A stretch of DNA of 64,000 nt from Microbacterium oxydans (lineage in GTDB: Bacteria; Actinomycetota; Actinomycetes; Actinomycetales; Microbacteriaceae): the NCBI RefSeq assembly GCF_000956405.1, contig NZ_JYIV01000021.1, positions 1 to 64,000 on the forward strand, read 5' to 3'. Every line of letters begins with the position of its first letter. The stretch's first letter is position 1. A model generated the notes under the pieces. It saw only the letters and a program-made list of their open reading frames with translations, was not told where the DNA came from and ran no database searches. Below are positions 46,075-54,421 of this stretch, one piece after another. Made by a program: the position numbers and the translations under genes.

Positions 46075-49000
46075 CGGGGACGACGGGCTCGGGGTGGAGC
46101 AGCGGCGAGACGATCTCGGCCACGGACATCGCTGCCGCGCTGAGTCAGCCGCCACCGACACCCGCCCAGCAGCGGGTGATCGAGGCGCCACCGGAACCTG
46201 CGCTCGTGGTCGCGGGTGCCGGCAGCGGGAAGACCGAGACGATGTCGGGGCGCGTCGTATGGCTCGTCGCCAACGGGCACGTGCGCCGCGACGAGATCCT
46301 CGGCCTCACCTTCACGCGCAAGGCAGCAGGCGAGCTCGCGGAGCGGATCGGCCATCGGCTCGCGGTCATCGACGAGTACGGCCGTCGCGGTCTCCTCCCG
46401 CATCTCCCGGCGATCGTGGCCGACAGATCGCTGCGCCGCGTGGAGGAGGCGGCCCCGGGCCGCCAGCGCGAGGTGGTCCGCGCACACGTGCTCGACGAAC
46501 TCGCCGCCCAGCGCGGAACCGGGTGGGATCCGGTGACTCCTCGGGCCGCGGAGGACCTGATGATCCGGCCCCGCGTCTCGACGTACAACGCGTTCGCCGA
46601 CGGCATCGTCCGTGAGCATGCGGCACGCATCGGGAGAGACCCCGACGTGGCGATGCTCAGCCAGGCGGCCTCCTGGATGCTCGCGCGCGAAGTGGTGCTC
46701 CGCAGCGATCTCCCTGAGCTGGAGAACATCGACTTCGCACTCGGCACGGTCATCGATGCGGTGCAGCGGCTCGCCGGAGACGCCCTCGACCACCGTGTGG
46801 ACCTGGATCTCGCCGAGCGCATCGCCCGGGAGCAGGCACTCGCCTTCGAGCCGTACCGCGGCAATGGAGACGTCGAGAAGGCGGCCCTGAACCTGCTCAG
46901 TCTTCCGACGCTGTCGAGCCTGGTGCGCGACTACATCGCGGAGAAGCAGCGTCGCGGGGTGCTCGACTTCGCCGATCAGGTCGGTGGCGCGTACGACATC
47001 GTCGAGTCGGCCCCCGATGTCCGCGCCGAGCTCCGCGAGCAGCATCGCGTGGTGCTGCTCGACGAGTATCAGGACACGTCGGTCATCCAGACCCGCTTCC
47101 TCGCGGAGCTCTTCCATGACTCCGCGGTGATGGCCGTGGGCGACCCGCACCAGTCGATCTACGGCTGGCGGGGCGCGAGCGCCGACAACCTCTACGCGTT
47201 CTCCGGCACGTTCTCGAGCACCGGCGCGGCGCAGACCTACAGTCTCATGACGAGCTGGCGCAACGACCGTCGCATCCTCGAGGTGGCGAACCGGGTGCTC
47301 GAGCCGCTCCAGCGGCCGGGGCTCGACGTGCCTCCGCTCGAACCCCGTCCCGGGGCGGGCGAGGGCACCGTGACTGTCGAGTACCCCTTCACGGTCGACG
47401 AGGAGGCAGCCGCCGTGGCGGAGTGGTTCGCCGAGCGCCGAGCGGCACACGACGCCCGCGATACGGCGACGCCGCACACGACGAAACCGCACACCGGCGC
47501 GATCCTGTTCCGGTCGAAGCGGCACATGCAGACGTTCGCAGCGGCCCTCGCGGCACGCGGCATCCCGCATCGGATCCTCGGCCTCGGCGGGCTGCTGGCG
47601 ACACCGGAGGTCGTCGACGTCGTCTCGACGCTCCGTGTGGTGCACGACCCCACCGCGGGGTCGGCGCTGATCAGGCTGCTCACCGGACCGCGCTTCGGCG
47701 TGGGGGTGGCCGACATGGCGGCGCTCTACGACCTGGGGCGCACCCTCTCGGAGCGCGATCCCGCCATGGCCCCGCTGCCCGAGGAGATCCGGTCGCGGCT
47801 GCGCGGATCACGGGGCGCCGACGAGGCGGTGTCGATCATCGACGCCGTCGACGTGGTCAGGGCCGTGCGCGACGACTACCGATTGCTCGAGGCGATCACC
47901 CCCGACGGGCGTGCGCGGGTGCGCGCCGCGGGCGAGATGCTGGAGCGGCTGCGTCGAGCGTCCTCGCAGCCGATCCCCGAGCTGATCCGCCTGATCGAGC
48001 TCGAGCTGCGGCTGGACATCGAGCTGGCGGCCAATGAGACCAGGGGGCCGGCCCGGATCGCCGCGACGCAGCTGCGCGCGTTCTCCGACGAGGTCAGGGC
48101 CTTCCTCTCCGCTGACGACCGGGGGAGCATCGGCAGTCTGCTCGCCTGGCTCGACAAAGCAGAGAGCACGGACGAGCTCATGCCACGGCCGGAGCCGCCG
48201 GAGCCCGGTGTCGTGCAGTTGCTGACGATCCACGGCTCGAAGGGCCTGGAGTGGGATGCGGTCGCGGTCGTCCGACTCGTGGTCGACGAGCTCCCGAGCC
48301 GGGTCTCCGACACCTCAGGGTGGTTCGGGTTCGGGGTCGTTCCCTTCGCTCTGCGCGGCGACCGCGACGCGCTTCCCCGCTTCGAATGGGACCCGGTCGA
48401 GGCCATGGGGGACGAGACCGACCCCGTCAAACGGCAGAAGCTGGCGCAGGCCTCGCTCTCCGGCGGCGCGACGAAGGCGAATCCGCAGGGGGGCGCGATC
48501 AAGCGCTTCAAGGACGCATACCGGGCGTATCAGCAGCAGGAAGAGCGACGTCTGGCGTATGTCGCGGTCACTCGCGCACGGACCGATCTGCTCCTCAGCG
48601 GAGCGCACTGGGCCGGACAGAAGTCGCCCCGCACGCCGAGTCCCTATCTGCTCGAAGCCATCGAAGGACAGGGGTTCGAGCAGATCGATGCGGTCGACCC
48701 CGACGACAACCCGTACGACGGTCCGGGCTCGACACTCCGCTGGCCCCTCGACCCGTTGGGGGCCCGGAGAAGTGTCGTGTCCGCGGCAGCCGTTGCCGTC
48801 GAAGAGGCGATCAGCACCGGGACGGCAGAGCCCACGGTCGAGCTCGCCCGTCTCCTGGCGGAGCGCGCGGCGAGGCAGCGCGGCACCGATGCCGAGGCGC
48901 CCACGCGCGTGCCGGCCTCGAGGTTCAAGGACTACGTGACCGACTTCTCCGGCACGCTGTCGTCGATCGTCAGACCCATGCCGGAGCGACCCTACCGGCA

Positions 49001-49595
49001 GACCCGCCTCGGCACCCTGTTCCATGCCTGGGTGGAGCAGCGGTCCGAGATCGTGGGTGTCGGCAGCCGTGTGGACGAGGCTCTCTGGGAGCTCGACGAG
49101 GACGACACGCAGGTCGAGGCCGTCCACGGGATGCGCGGGCCGGAGGAGGGGCAGGGAGCCACGGCCGATGCTGCCGATCTCGCCTTCCTGCAGGCCACGT
49201 TCGAGCGCAGCGAGTGGGGTGGGTTGCAGCCGATCGCGGTCGAGATCGAGATCGACTTCGCACTCGGTGCCGGTCTCTCCTCGAACGAGGCGGCAGGCGG
49301 TCACATCGTCATCTGCAAGCTCGATGCCGTGTACCGGCGGGCCGACCGGGGCGGACGCATCGAGATCGTCGACTGGAAGACCGGCAAGGCTCCGCGCACG
49401 GCAGCCGAGCGCGAGGAGCGCATGCTGCAGCTCGCGCTCTACCGTCTCGCGTACCATCGGCGATTCGACGTACCTCTGGAGGAGATCGACGTCGCGCTGT
49501 ACTACGTGGCCGACGACCTGATCATCCGCGGCGACCGGATCTACTCGGAGGAGGAGCTCTTCCAGCGCTGGAGCGCCGCACGCGCGGCGCGCTGA
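46071..49595 (+). CDS. adnB: AdnB-like helicase-nuclease subunit
   Basis: 1174 residues. Lead motor of AdnAB: Walker A GAGSGKT (49-55), motif Ia LTFTRKAAGEL, Walker B LLDEYQDTS (Asp331-Glu332), motif III GDPHQSIYGWRGAS, motif VI YVAVTRARTDLLLSG, and C-terminal RecB nuclease IVDWKTGKAP (Asp1101, Lys1103) followed by QLALYRLAY. GTG 46071 is set by the 4-base overlap with adnA; the frame is open upstream inside adnA. The last 55 bases overlap the convergent kinase-like gene. Longer than the mycobacterial protein I recall by several tens of residues. Confidence 0.93.
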   Translation: MTGTTGSGWSSGETISATDIAAALSQPPPTPAQQRVIEAPPEPALVVAGAGSGKTETMSGRVVWLVANGHVRRDEILGLTFTRKAAGELAERIGHRLAVIDEYGRRGLLPHLPAIVADRSLRRVEEAAPGRQREVVRAHVLDELAAQRGTGWDPVTPRAAEDLMIRPRVSTYNAFADGIVREHAARIGRDPDVAMLSQAASWMLAREVVLRSDLPELENIDFALGTVIDAVQRLAGDALDHRVDLDLAERIAREQALAFEPYRGNGDVEKAALNLLSLPTLSSLVRDYIAEKQRRGVLDFADQVGGAYDIVESAPDVRAELREQHRVVLLDEYQDTSVIQTRFLAELFHDSAVMAVGDPHQSIYGWRGASADNLYAFSGTFSSTGAAQTYSLMTSWRNDRRILEVANRVLEPLQRPGLDVPPLEPRPGAGEGTVTVEYPFTVDEEAAAVAEWFAERRAAHDARDTATPHTTKPHTGAILFRSKRHMQTFAAALAARGIPHRILGLGGLLATPEVVDVVSTLRVVHDPTAGSALIRLLTGPRFGVGVADMAALYDLGRTLSERDPAMAPLPEEIRSRLRGSRGADEAVSIIDAVDVVRAVRDDYRLLEAITPDGRARVRAAGEMLERLRRASSQPIPELIRLIELELRLDIELAANETRGPARIAATQLRAFSDEVRAFLSADDRGSIGSLLAWLDKAESTDELMPRPEPPEPGVVQLLTIHGSKGLEWDAVAVVRLVVDELPSRVSDTSGWFGFGVVPFALRGDRDALPRFEWDPVEAMGDETDPVKRQKLAQASLSGGATKANPQGGAIKRFKDAYRAYQQQEERRLAYVAVTRARTDLLLSGAHWAGQKSPRTPSPYLLEAIEGQGFEQIDAVDPDDNPYDGPGSTLRWPLDPLGARRSVVSAAAVAVEEAISTGTAEPTVELARLLAERAARQRGTDAEAPTRVPASRFKDYVTDFSGTLSSIVRPMPERPYRQTRLGTLFHAWVEQRSEIVGVGSRVDEALWELDEDDTQVEAVHGMRGPEEGQGATADAADLAFLQATFERSEWGGLQPIAVEIEIDFALGAGLSSNEAAGGHIVICKLDAVYRRADRGGRIEIVDWKTGKAPRTAAEREERMLQLALYRLAYHRRFDVPLEEIDVALYYVADDLIIRGDRIYSEEELFQRWSAARAAR

Positions 49596-50920
49596 GCTTC
49601 CTCGGAGTCGTCTTCGTCGTACGTCGTCGCCGACTCCGATCGCGCCCCCGGAGTGCGGCTCTCGTCTCGGGGATCGGTGCTGTGCGTACCGGCGAAGATG
49701 CTCCTGGCCTCGGAGAGATCCTCGGTCTCGAGGTCGAGCATCCTGGCGCGGTCAGAGCCCTCGCCCCGGTCGATCGCGCTATCGAGGGCACCCGTGTCGG
49801 CCGATCCCGTGTCCGTCGATCCCGTGTCCGTCGAGTTCGTCTGGGACTCAGAGGGGAGGTCGATCCACAGCTCTTCCGGGTTGTAGGCGTCGGTCTGCAT
49901 CGAGGTGTCCACCTCGGTGACGGCGTCTCGGGGCACACGGTCGAGCGCGTCCATCGCAGAGTCGACGCCGGTGCTGCGGGCGTCGATCACGCTGAGGTCG
50001 TCGGCGCGCAGCCCCTCGGCGAGGGCATCGAGCAGCGCGGCCGCATCGTCGACGATGTCCGGTCGGTGCATCGAGTCGCCGTGCACGAGCCACCGCGCGA
50101 ACTCCAGTTCGGCGAGCAGGCGAGCACGCACTTCGAGACCCGCATCCGGTGCACGATCCAGAGCGCGCGCGTAGGCGGCGTGCACGTCGTCGGAGGCATC
50201 GGGTGCCGCGGACAGCCAGGAGAGATCGAGCGCGGGGTCTCCGATCGAGAGCCCATGCCAGCCGAGGAGACCGACGACCTCGGGACCGCGCTCCGGATCG
50301 TCTTCGAACACGAAGGAGGTCGACTGCACACCGCCGAGGACGACGGTGGACTCGAAGCGCCAGAGGTCGTCGTCGGCGACGGCATCGCGCCATCGCACGG
50401 TGAGACGTGCCGGGACCCGGCCCGTGGCGGCCGCTGTGTCGATCAGACGATCCACCTCGGCGCGGCTCTCCTCGGCGGAACGCGCTGCCAGGCCCGCACC
50501 GCGGACCACCGAGGTGGGCAGGCTGTGCACGGCGGCGATCGACGACCCCATCGACGGGGCGGCGCCGCGTCCGGCAGGCACATGGGCCGCGTCGATCTGG
50601 AACCCGGGCAGGAGCTCGGTCACGAGCGCGCGTCCGTCGCCGAGCCGGGTCTCGCCGATGTAGGCGGGGACGCGGAACGGCAGCATCGCTCTGGTGCCGT
50701 CGGTGAGAGCACGCAGGGCGATGGCCTCGGCCGCGAGCTCCCGCGCCGTCTCGTCGTCGTCCGCGACGCGGATCGCCAGCTCACGGCCGTCGGCGAGGGT
50801 GGCCACGGCCGAGTCGAAGCGGCCCTCGCCGTCTGCGCTCAGACCACGGGCACCCGTGACCTCCGCCCCGGGCAGTGCGGCGGTCACAGCCGCGGCTAGA
50901 GTGAATGGAGAGCGTCCCAT
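49541..50920 (-). CDS. Phosphotransferase-fold protein with degenerate catalytic loop (probable pseudokinase)
   Basis: 459 residues. N-terminal 330 residues resemble APH/macrolide phosphotransferases: ATLADGRELAIRVADD (N-lobe), ALVTELLPGFQID, and GDPALDLSWL (227-233) after the metal loop. But the catalytic HGDxxxxN segment reads VVLGGVQSTSFVF (Leu195-Gly196-Gly197), lacking His, Asp and Asn. The tail (about 330-459) is acidic and disordered with STDTG repeats. ATG 50920 is leaderless. Sits between adnB and nudC, overlapping the adnB 3' end by 55 bases. Possibly regulatory. Confidence 0.83.
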   Translation of the reverse strand: MGRSPFTLAAAVTAALPGAEVTGARGLSADGEGRFDSAVATLADGRELAIRVADDDETARELAAEAIALRALTDGTRAMLPFRVPAYIGETRLGDGRALVTELLPGFQIDAAHVPAGRGAAPSMGSSIAAVHSLPTSVVRGAGLAARSAEESRAEVDRLIDTAAATGRVPARLTVRWRDAVADDDLWRFESTVVLGGVQSTSFVFEDDPERGPEVVGLLGWHGLSIGDPALDLSWLSAAPDASDDVHAAYARALDRAPDAGLEVRARLLAELEFARWLVHGDSMHRPDIVDDAAALLDALAEGLRADDLSVIDARSTGVDSAMDALDRVPRDAVTEVDTSMQTDAYNPEELWIDLPSESQTNSTDTGSTDTGSADTGALDSAIDRGEGSDRARMLDLETEDLSEARSIFAGTHSTDPRDESRTPGARSESATTYDEDDSEEAQRAARAALQRWKSSSSE

Positions 50921-50926
50921 GCCCCC

Positions 50927-50932
50927 AGGGTA
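50927..50932 (-). promoter_or_regulatory. Leaderless -10 box of the kinase-like gene
   Basis: TACCCT on the minus strand, 6 bases before ATG 50920. Confidence 0.6.
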
Positions 50933-50984
50933 GGTCGGCTCAGGGGCGGTCCCGCCTCCGCCACGCCCGTGAAAGAGGGAGTCG

Positions 50985-51866
50985 ATGACCATTCAGCGCC
51001 CGTCCCTCGACCGTGCGGCCGAACTCCGTGAGGAACCGGATGTGCTCGTCCGTCTCCGAGACGACCCGACGACGCGCGTGGTCGTGGTCCGTGAGGGCCG
51101 CGTCAGAGTCGTCGACTCCGCGTTGGTGCGCGTCGCACCCGATGCCGTCGGGGCGGCCACCTGGGCCCTCCTCGGACGGGATGCCGACGGCACCGTGCTG
51201 CTCCTGGCCGCCGCCCCGCCGGAGACCGACGCGCTCGACACGGCTCCGGACGAGATCTGGCTCGGACTCCGCGATCTCGGCGGTCGCATCGACGGGCGGG
51301 AATCCGAGCTGCTCATCAGCGCCATCGCGCTCGCCGGATGGCTTCAGGACGCGGCGTTCTGCCCCACGTGCGGTGGAGAGACCGAACTCCGACAGGCAGG
51401 CTGGTCCCGACGCTGCCTGGTCTGCGGGCGGCAGCACTTCCCGCGGACCGACCCGGCCGTGATCGTCGCCGTCGAGAGCAGGGACGGCGAACGTCTGCTG
51501 CTCGGCGCCAACGCGAACTGGGGCGGTCGGATGTTCTCCTGCTTCGCGGGCTTCACGGAAGCGGGGGAGTCTCTCGAATCGACCGCATACCGCGAGATCG
51601 AGGAGGAGTCGGGGGTGCGACTGTCGGCCCTCCGATACGTCTCCTCGCAGCCCTGGCCGTTCCCGCGGTCGCTCATGGTCGGTTTCCGTGCCGTCGTCGA
51701 CGACGAGTCGACCGCACGCGCCGACGGTGAGGAGATCATCGAGGTCCGCTGGTTCACCCGCGCCGAGATCGGATCCGCGCTCGCCGGAGACGGCCCTGTC
51801 GGGCTCCCCGGACCGGCATCTATCGCGCGTGCACTGATCCTCGACTGGTACGAGGACAAGGCGTGA
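50985..51866 (+). CDS. nudC: NAD+ diphosphatase (NudC)
   Basis: 293 residues. Splits NADH/NAD+ and can remove NAD caps from RNA. Zinc ribbon CPTCGG ... RCLVCGRQHFPRTDP, Nudix box GFTEAGESLESTAYREIEEESGV-type with RExxEExG, and the NudC signature SQPWPFPRSLMVGF. GAAAGAGGGAG precedes ATG 50985. Overlaps uvrD2 by 4 bases (GTGA), an operon pairing also known in mycobacteria. Confidence 0.95.
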   Translation: MTIQRPSLDRAAELREEPDVLVRLRDDPTTRVVVVREGRVRVVDSALVRVAPDAVGAATWALLGRDADGTVLLLAAAPPETDALDTAPDEIWLGLRDLGGRIDGRESELLISAIALAGWLQDAAFCPTCGGETELRQAGWSRRCLVCGRQHFPRTDPAVIVAVESRDGERLLLGANANWGGRMFSCFAGFTEAGESLESTAYREIEEESGVRLSALRYVSSQPWPFPRSLMVGFRAVVDDESTARADGEEIIEVRWFTRAEIGSALAGDGPVGLPGPASIARALILDWYEDKA

Positions 51867-53584
51867 GCGCACTCGATGCCCTCGATGAGCGGCAGCGGGC
51901 GGCGGCATCCGTGCTGCGGGGCCCCGTCGTCGTGCTCGCCGGAGCAGGTACGGGCAAGACGCGGGTGATCACCCATCGCATCGCCCACGGCGTGGACACG
52001 GGAGCGTACTCGCCGTCGCGCGTCATGGCCGTGACCTTCACGGCGAAGGCGGCTGGTGAGCTCCGTGGACGGCTGCGCGCGCTCGGCGTAGAGGGGGTCG
52101 CTGCCCGCACCTTCCACGCGACGGCACTCGCGCAGCTGAACTTCTTCTGGCCCACGCTGGCCGGGTCGCCCGCGCCGTCGATCATCGACAACAAGGTGCG
52201 GATGCTCGGACAGGCCGCCGATGCGATCCGCCTCCGGCCCAGCACGGCGACGCTGCGGGACATCGCTTCGGAGATCGAGTGGCGCAAGGTGTCGATGCTC
52301 TCGATCGACCAGTACGCCGAGCTCGGTCGGCCGGTCTCCGGGATCGACGCGACACAGCTGGTCGAGCTGATGCGGGGGTACGAGGCGCTCAAGGACGACC
52401 GTCGTCAGCTCGACTTCGAAGACGTGCTCCTGGCCTGCGCCGGAATGCTCGAGGCGGAGCCGCGCGTCGCCGCCTCCGTCCACGAGCAGTACCGTCACTT
52501 CACGGTCGACGAGTTCCAGGACGTCTCGCCGCTGCAGAACCGTCTGCTCGAGTTGTGGCTCGGCGACCGGCATGACATCTGCGTCGTCGGCGACGCCAGC
52601 CAGACGATCTACTCGTTCGCCGGAGCCGAGCAGCGATTCCTCCTCGAGTTCGAGCGGCGTCACCCCGACGCCACGGTCGTGCGGCTGGAGACCAACTACC
52701 GCTCGCAGCCGCCGATCCTCACCGCGGCGAATGCGCTGATGCGGGGTCGTCCAGGGGCGCTCGAACTCGTGCCGGCACGCGAGCAGTTCACCGCGGACGC
52801 CCCCACGGTGACCGCATACGACACCGAAGGTGAGGAGGCTGCGGGGATCGCCGCGGACGTCTCCGCCCGCATCGAGGCCGGCACCTCTCCCGACGAGATC
52901 GCTGTGCTCTATCGCGCTCATGCCCAGTCCGCGGTGCTGCAGCAGGCGCTCGCCGCCGAGGGGATCGCGACCTCGGTCCTCGGCGGGACGAGGTTCTTCT
53001 CGATGCCGGAGGTCCGCCAGGCGATCCTCGCCCTTCGTGCGGCCGCCGTCGCTCCGACCGAGCAGGGGTTCCTGCCCGGAGTGGAGCGCGTGCTTCGCGA
53101 GCTCGGGCTCACGGAGGAACCGCCCGCGGCCGGGGGAGCGCAGAGGGACGGATGGGAGGCCAGACGTGCGATCCTGCGGCTCGCGGAGGAAGCCGACCCT
53201 CAGTCGAACCTGCGCAGCTTCAGCGACGCACTGATGGCGCGGGCGAAGGATCAGCACGAACCGACGATGCGCACGGTCACCCTGTCGACCCTGCACGCGG
53301 CGAAGGGCCTGGAGTGGCCGCACGTCTATCTCGCCGGGTGGGCCGAGGGGTCGCTGCCCATCTCCTATGCGACGACCTTCGAGTCCGTCGACGAGGAACG
53401 GCGGCTGGCGTACGTGGGTGTCACGCGCGCCGCGCGGACCTTGGCGCTGTCCTGGTCGAGATCAGCGGGACGGGGAGAGCGGGCGCCGTCCCGGTTCCTC
53501 GCCGAGATGGGAACCACGGGCCGCGGCACCGGCATTCTTCGTGAAACGTCACCGCGTGCCACGCGAGCGAGCCGTCCGCGCTGA
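51863..53584 (+). CDS. uvrD2: SF1A DNA helicase, UvrD2-like, without HRDC domain
   Basis: 573 residues. 3'-5' helicase: Walker A GAGTGKT (27-33), Ia TFTAKAAGEL, Walker B VDEFQDVS (Asp216), III GDASQTIYSFAGA, IV ETNYRS, V TLHAAKGLEWPHVYLAG, VI YVGVTRAARTLALS. The mycobacterial UvrD2 carries a C-terminal HRDC domain and tetracysteine; here the chain ends soon after motif VI (SRFLAEMGTTGRGTGIL), so both are missing. The last 164 bases overlap the convergent E1-like gene. Confidence 0.92.
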   Translation: MSALDALDERQRAAASVLRGPVVVLAGAGTGKTRVITHRIAHGVDTGAYSPSRVMAVTFTAKAAGELRGRLRALGVEGVAARTFHATALAQLNFFWPTLAGSPAPSIIDNKVRMLGQAADAIRLRPSTATLRDIASEIEWRKVSMLSIDQYAELGRPVSGIDATQLVELMRGYEALKDDRRQLDFEDVLLACAGMLEAEPRVAASVHEQYRHFTVDEFQDVSPLQNRLLELWLGDRHDICVVGDASQTIYSFAGAEQRFLLEFERRHPDATVVRLETNYRSQPPILTAANALMRGRPGALELVPAREQFTADAPTVTAYDTEGEEAAGIAADVSARIEAGTSPDEIAVLYRAHAQSAVLQQALAAEGIATSVLGGTRFFSMPEVRQAILALRAAAVAPTEQGFLPGVERVLRELGLTEEPPAAGGAQRDGWEARRAILRLAEEADPQSNLRSFSDALMARAKDQHEPTMRTVTLSTLHAAKGLEWPHVYLAGWAEGSLPISYATTFESVDEERRLAYVGVTRAARTLALSWSRSAGRGERAPSRFLAEMGTTGRGTGILRETSPRATRASRPR

Positions 53585-54287
53585 CGCGCACCACGCGCCC
53601 CGGCTCGGTGCTGTCGGCAGCGAGGAGCACCGCGGCGAGCCGCCCGGCTTCGGCGACCTGCGCGGCCCGGATCGGGCCGGAGTCGCGGCCGATCATCTGC
53701 GCATGCAGCAGCGGCCAGGCCGGTTCGAGGTCGCGGGCATGGGCGTCGCGACAGGCCAGGCAGGCCGATGAGCCGGGAACGACGAGCGGACCGACGGTGA
53801 CCCTGCCCGGCTCGAACGACACCGGCAGGTGCGCGATGTCCTCACGCAGATAGCGTGCGAACTGCAGCGCGGCCGTCGCTCCGTTCACGAGCACGACCGC
53901 CACTCCGGATCGCTGACCGATCTCCACCAGCGGGATGCCCTCGTCCGTCAGCGTCTCCCGCATGCGGTATTCGCTGCGTCCGTCCGAGAGCCCGATGCTC
54001 TCGACCCAGGCCGGACGGGCGGGCGCGGGGTCGTCGACCAGGAGCGGGTCGAGCCGGGCGAGGAGCATCCGCGCCGCGTCCCGCGGTGCGCCTGCCGCAT
54101 GGGCGATCACGTCAAAGGAGCCGCGGCGGAATCCGGAGCGCAGTCTGCTGAGCAACGGCTCCACCCAGGCCTCAGCCGTGTCGAAGCGCGGACCGTCGTC
54201 GTCGCCGAGCTGCAGGGTGCGCTCGTCGCGCCAGAGCAGCGGCGAGCCGGGGTCCAGGCGGGTGAGGAGCGGGGGAGTCAACGGCAT
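53421..54287 (-). CDS. E1/ThiF-like protein related to TOMM cyclodehydratases
   Basis: 288 residues from ATG 54287; CACAAT lies 7 bases upstream and the alternative ATG 54416 adds an unconvincing stretch. The C-terminal part reads GVAVVLVNGATAALQFARYL, then VGPLVVPGSSACLACRDAH and DLEPAWPLLHAQM, a pattern I know from cyclodehydratase/E1-like proteins of azoline-peptide clusters, with CxxC and a second pair EECRC as zinc ligands. No precursor peptide or YcaO lies nearby. Its place between uvrD2 and DUF2342 matches Rv3196-type genes. Function unknown. The 3' end overlaps uvrD2 by 164 bases. Confidence 0.72.
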   Translation of the reverse strand: MPLTPPLLTRLDPGSPLLWRDERTLQLGDDDGPRFDTAEAWVEPLLSRLRSGFRRGSFDVIAHAAGAPRDAARMLLARLDPLLVDDPAPARPAWVESIGLSDGRSEYRMRETLTDEGIPLVEIGQRSGVAVVLVNGATAALQFARYLREDIAHLPVSFEPGRVTVGPLVVPGSSACLACRDAHARDLEPAWPLLHAQMIGRDSGPIRAAQVAEAGRLAAVLLAADSTEPGRVVRVSADGSLAWHAVTFHEECRCRGPWFPSRRGTGTAPALPVPLISTRTAPRSARRA

Positions 54288-54421
54288 CTCTCCGATTGTG
54301 GAGAGGAAGGAGAGGGCGCGGGGCCACATCCACGCATCGGTGGACAACTCCTGCGCATCCGCCGGAAGGGGGAGGAAGGGTGCGGCCGCCCGGCGTCGTG
54401 GCATCCCGCACCCCACCGGGC

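Noticed and set aside
54288..54416. ATG 54416 as start of the E1-like protein
   Set aside because: Adds 43 residues without recognisable pattern; ATG 54287 has CACAAT at -10 spacing and gives the expected length.
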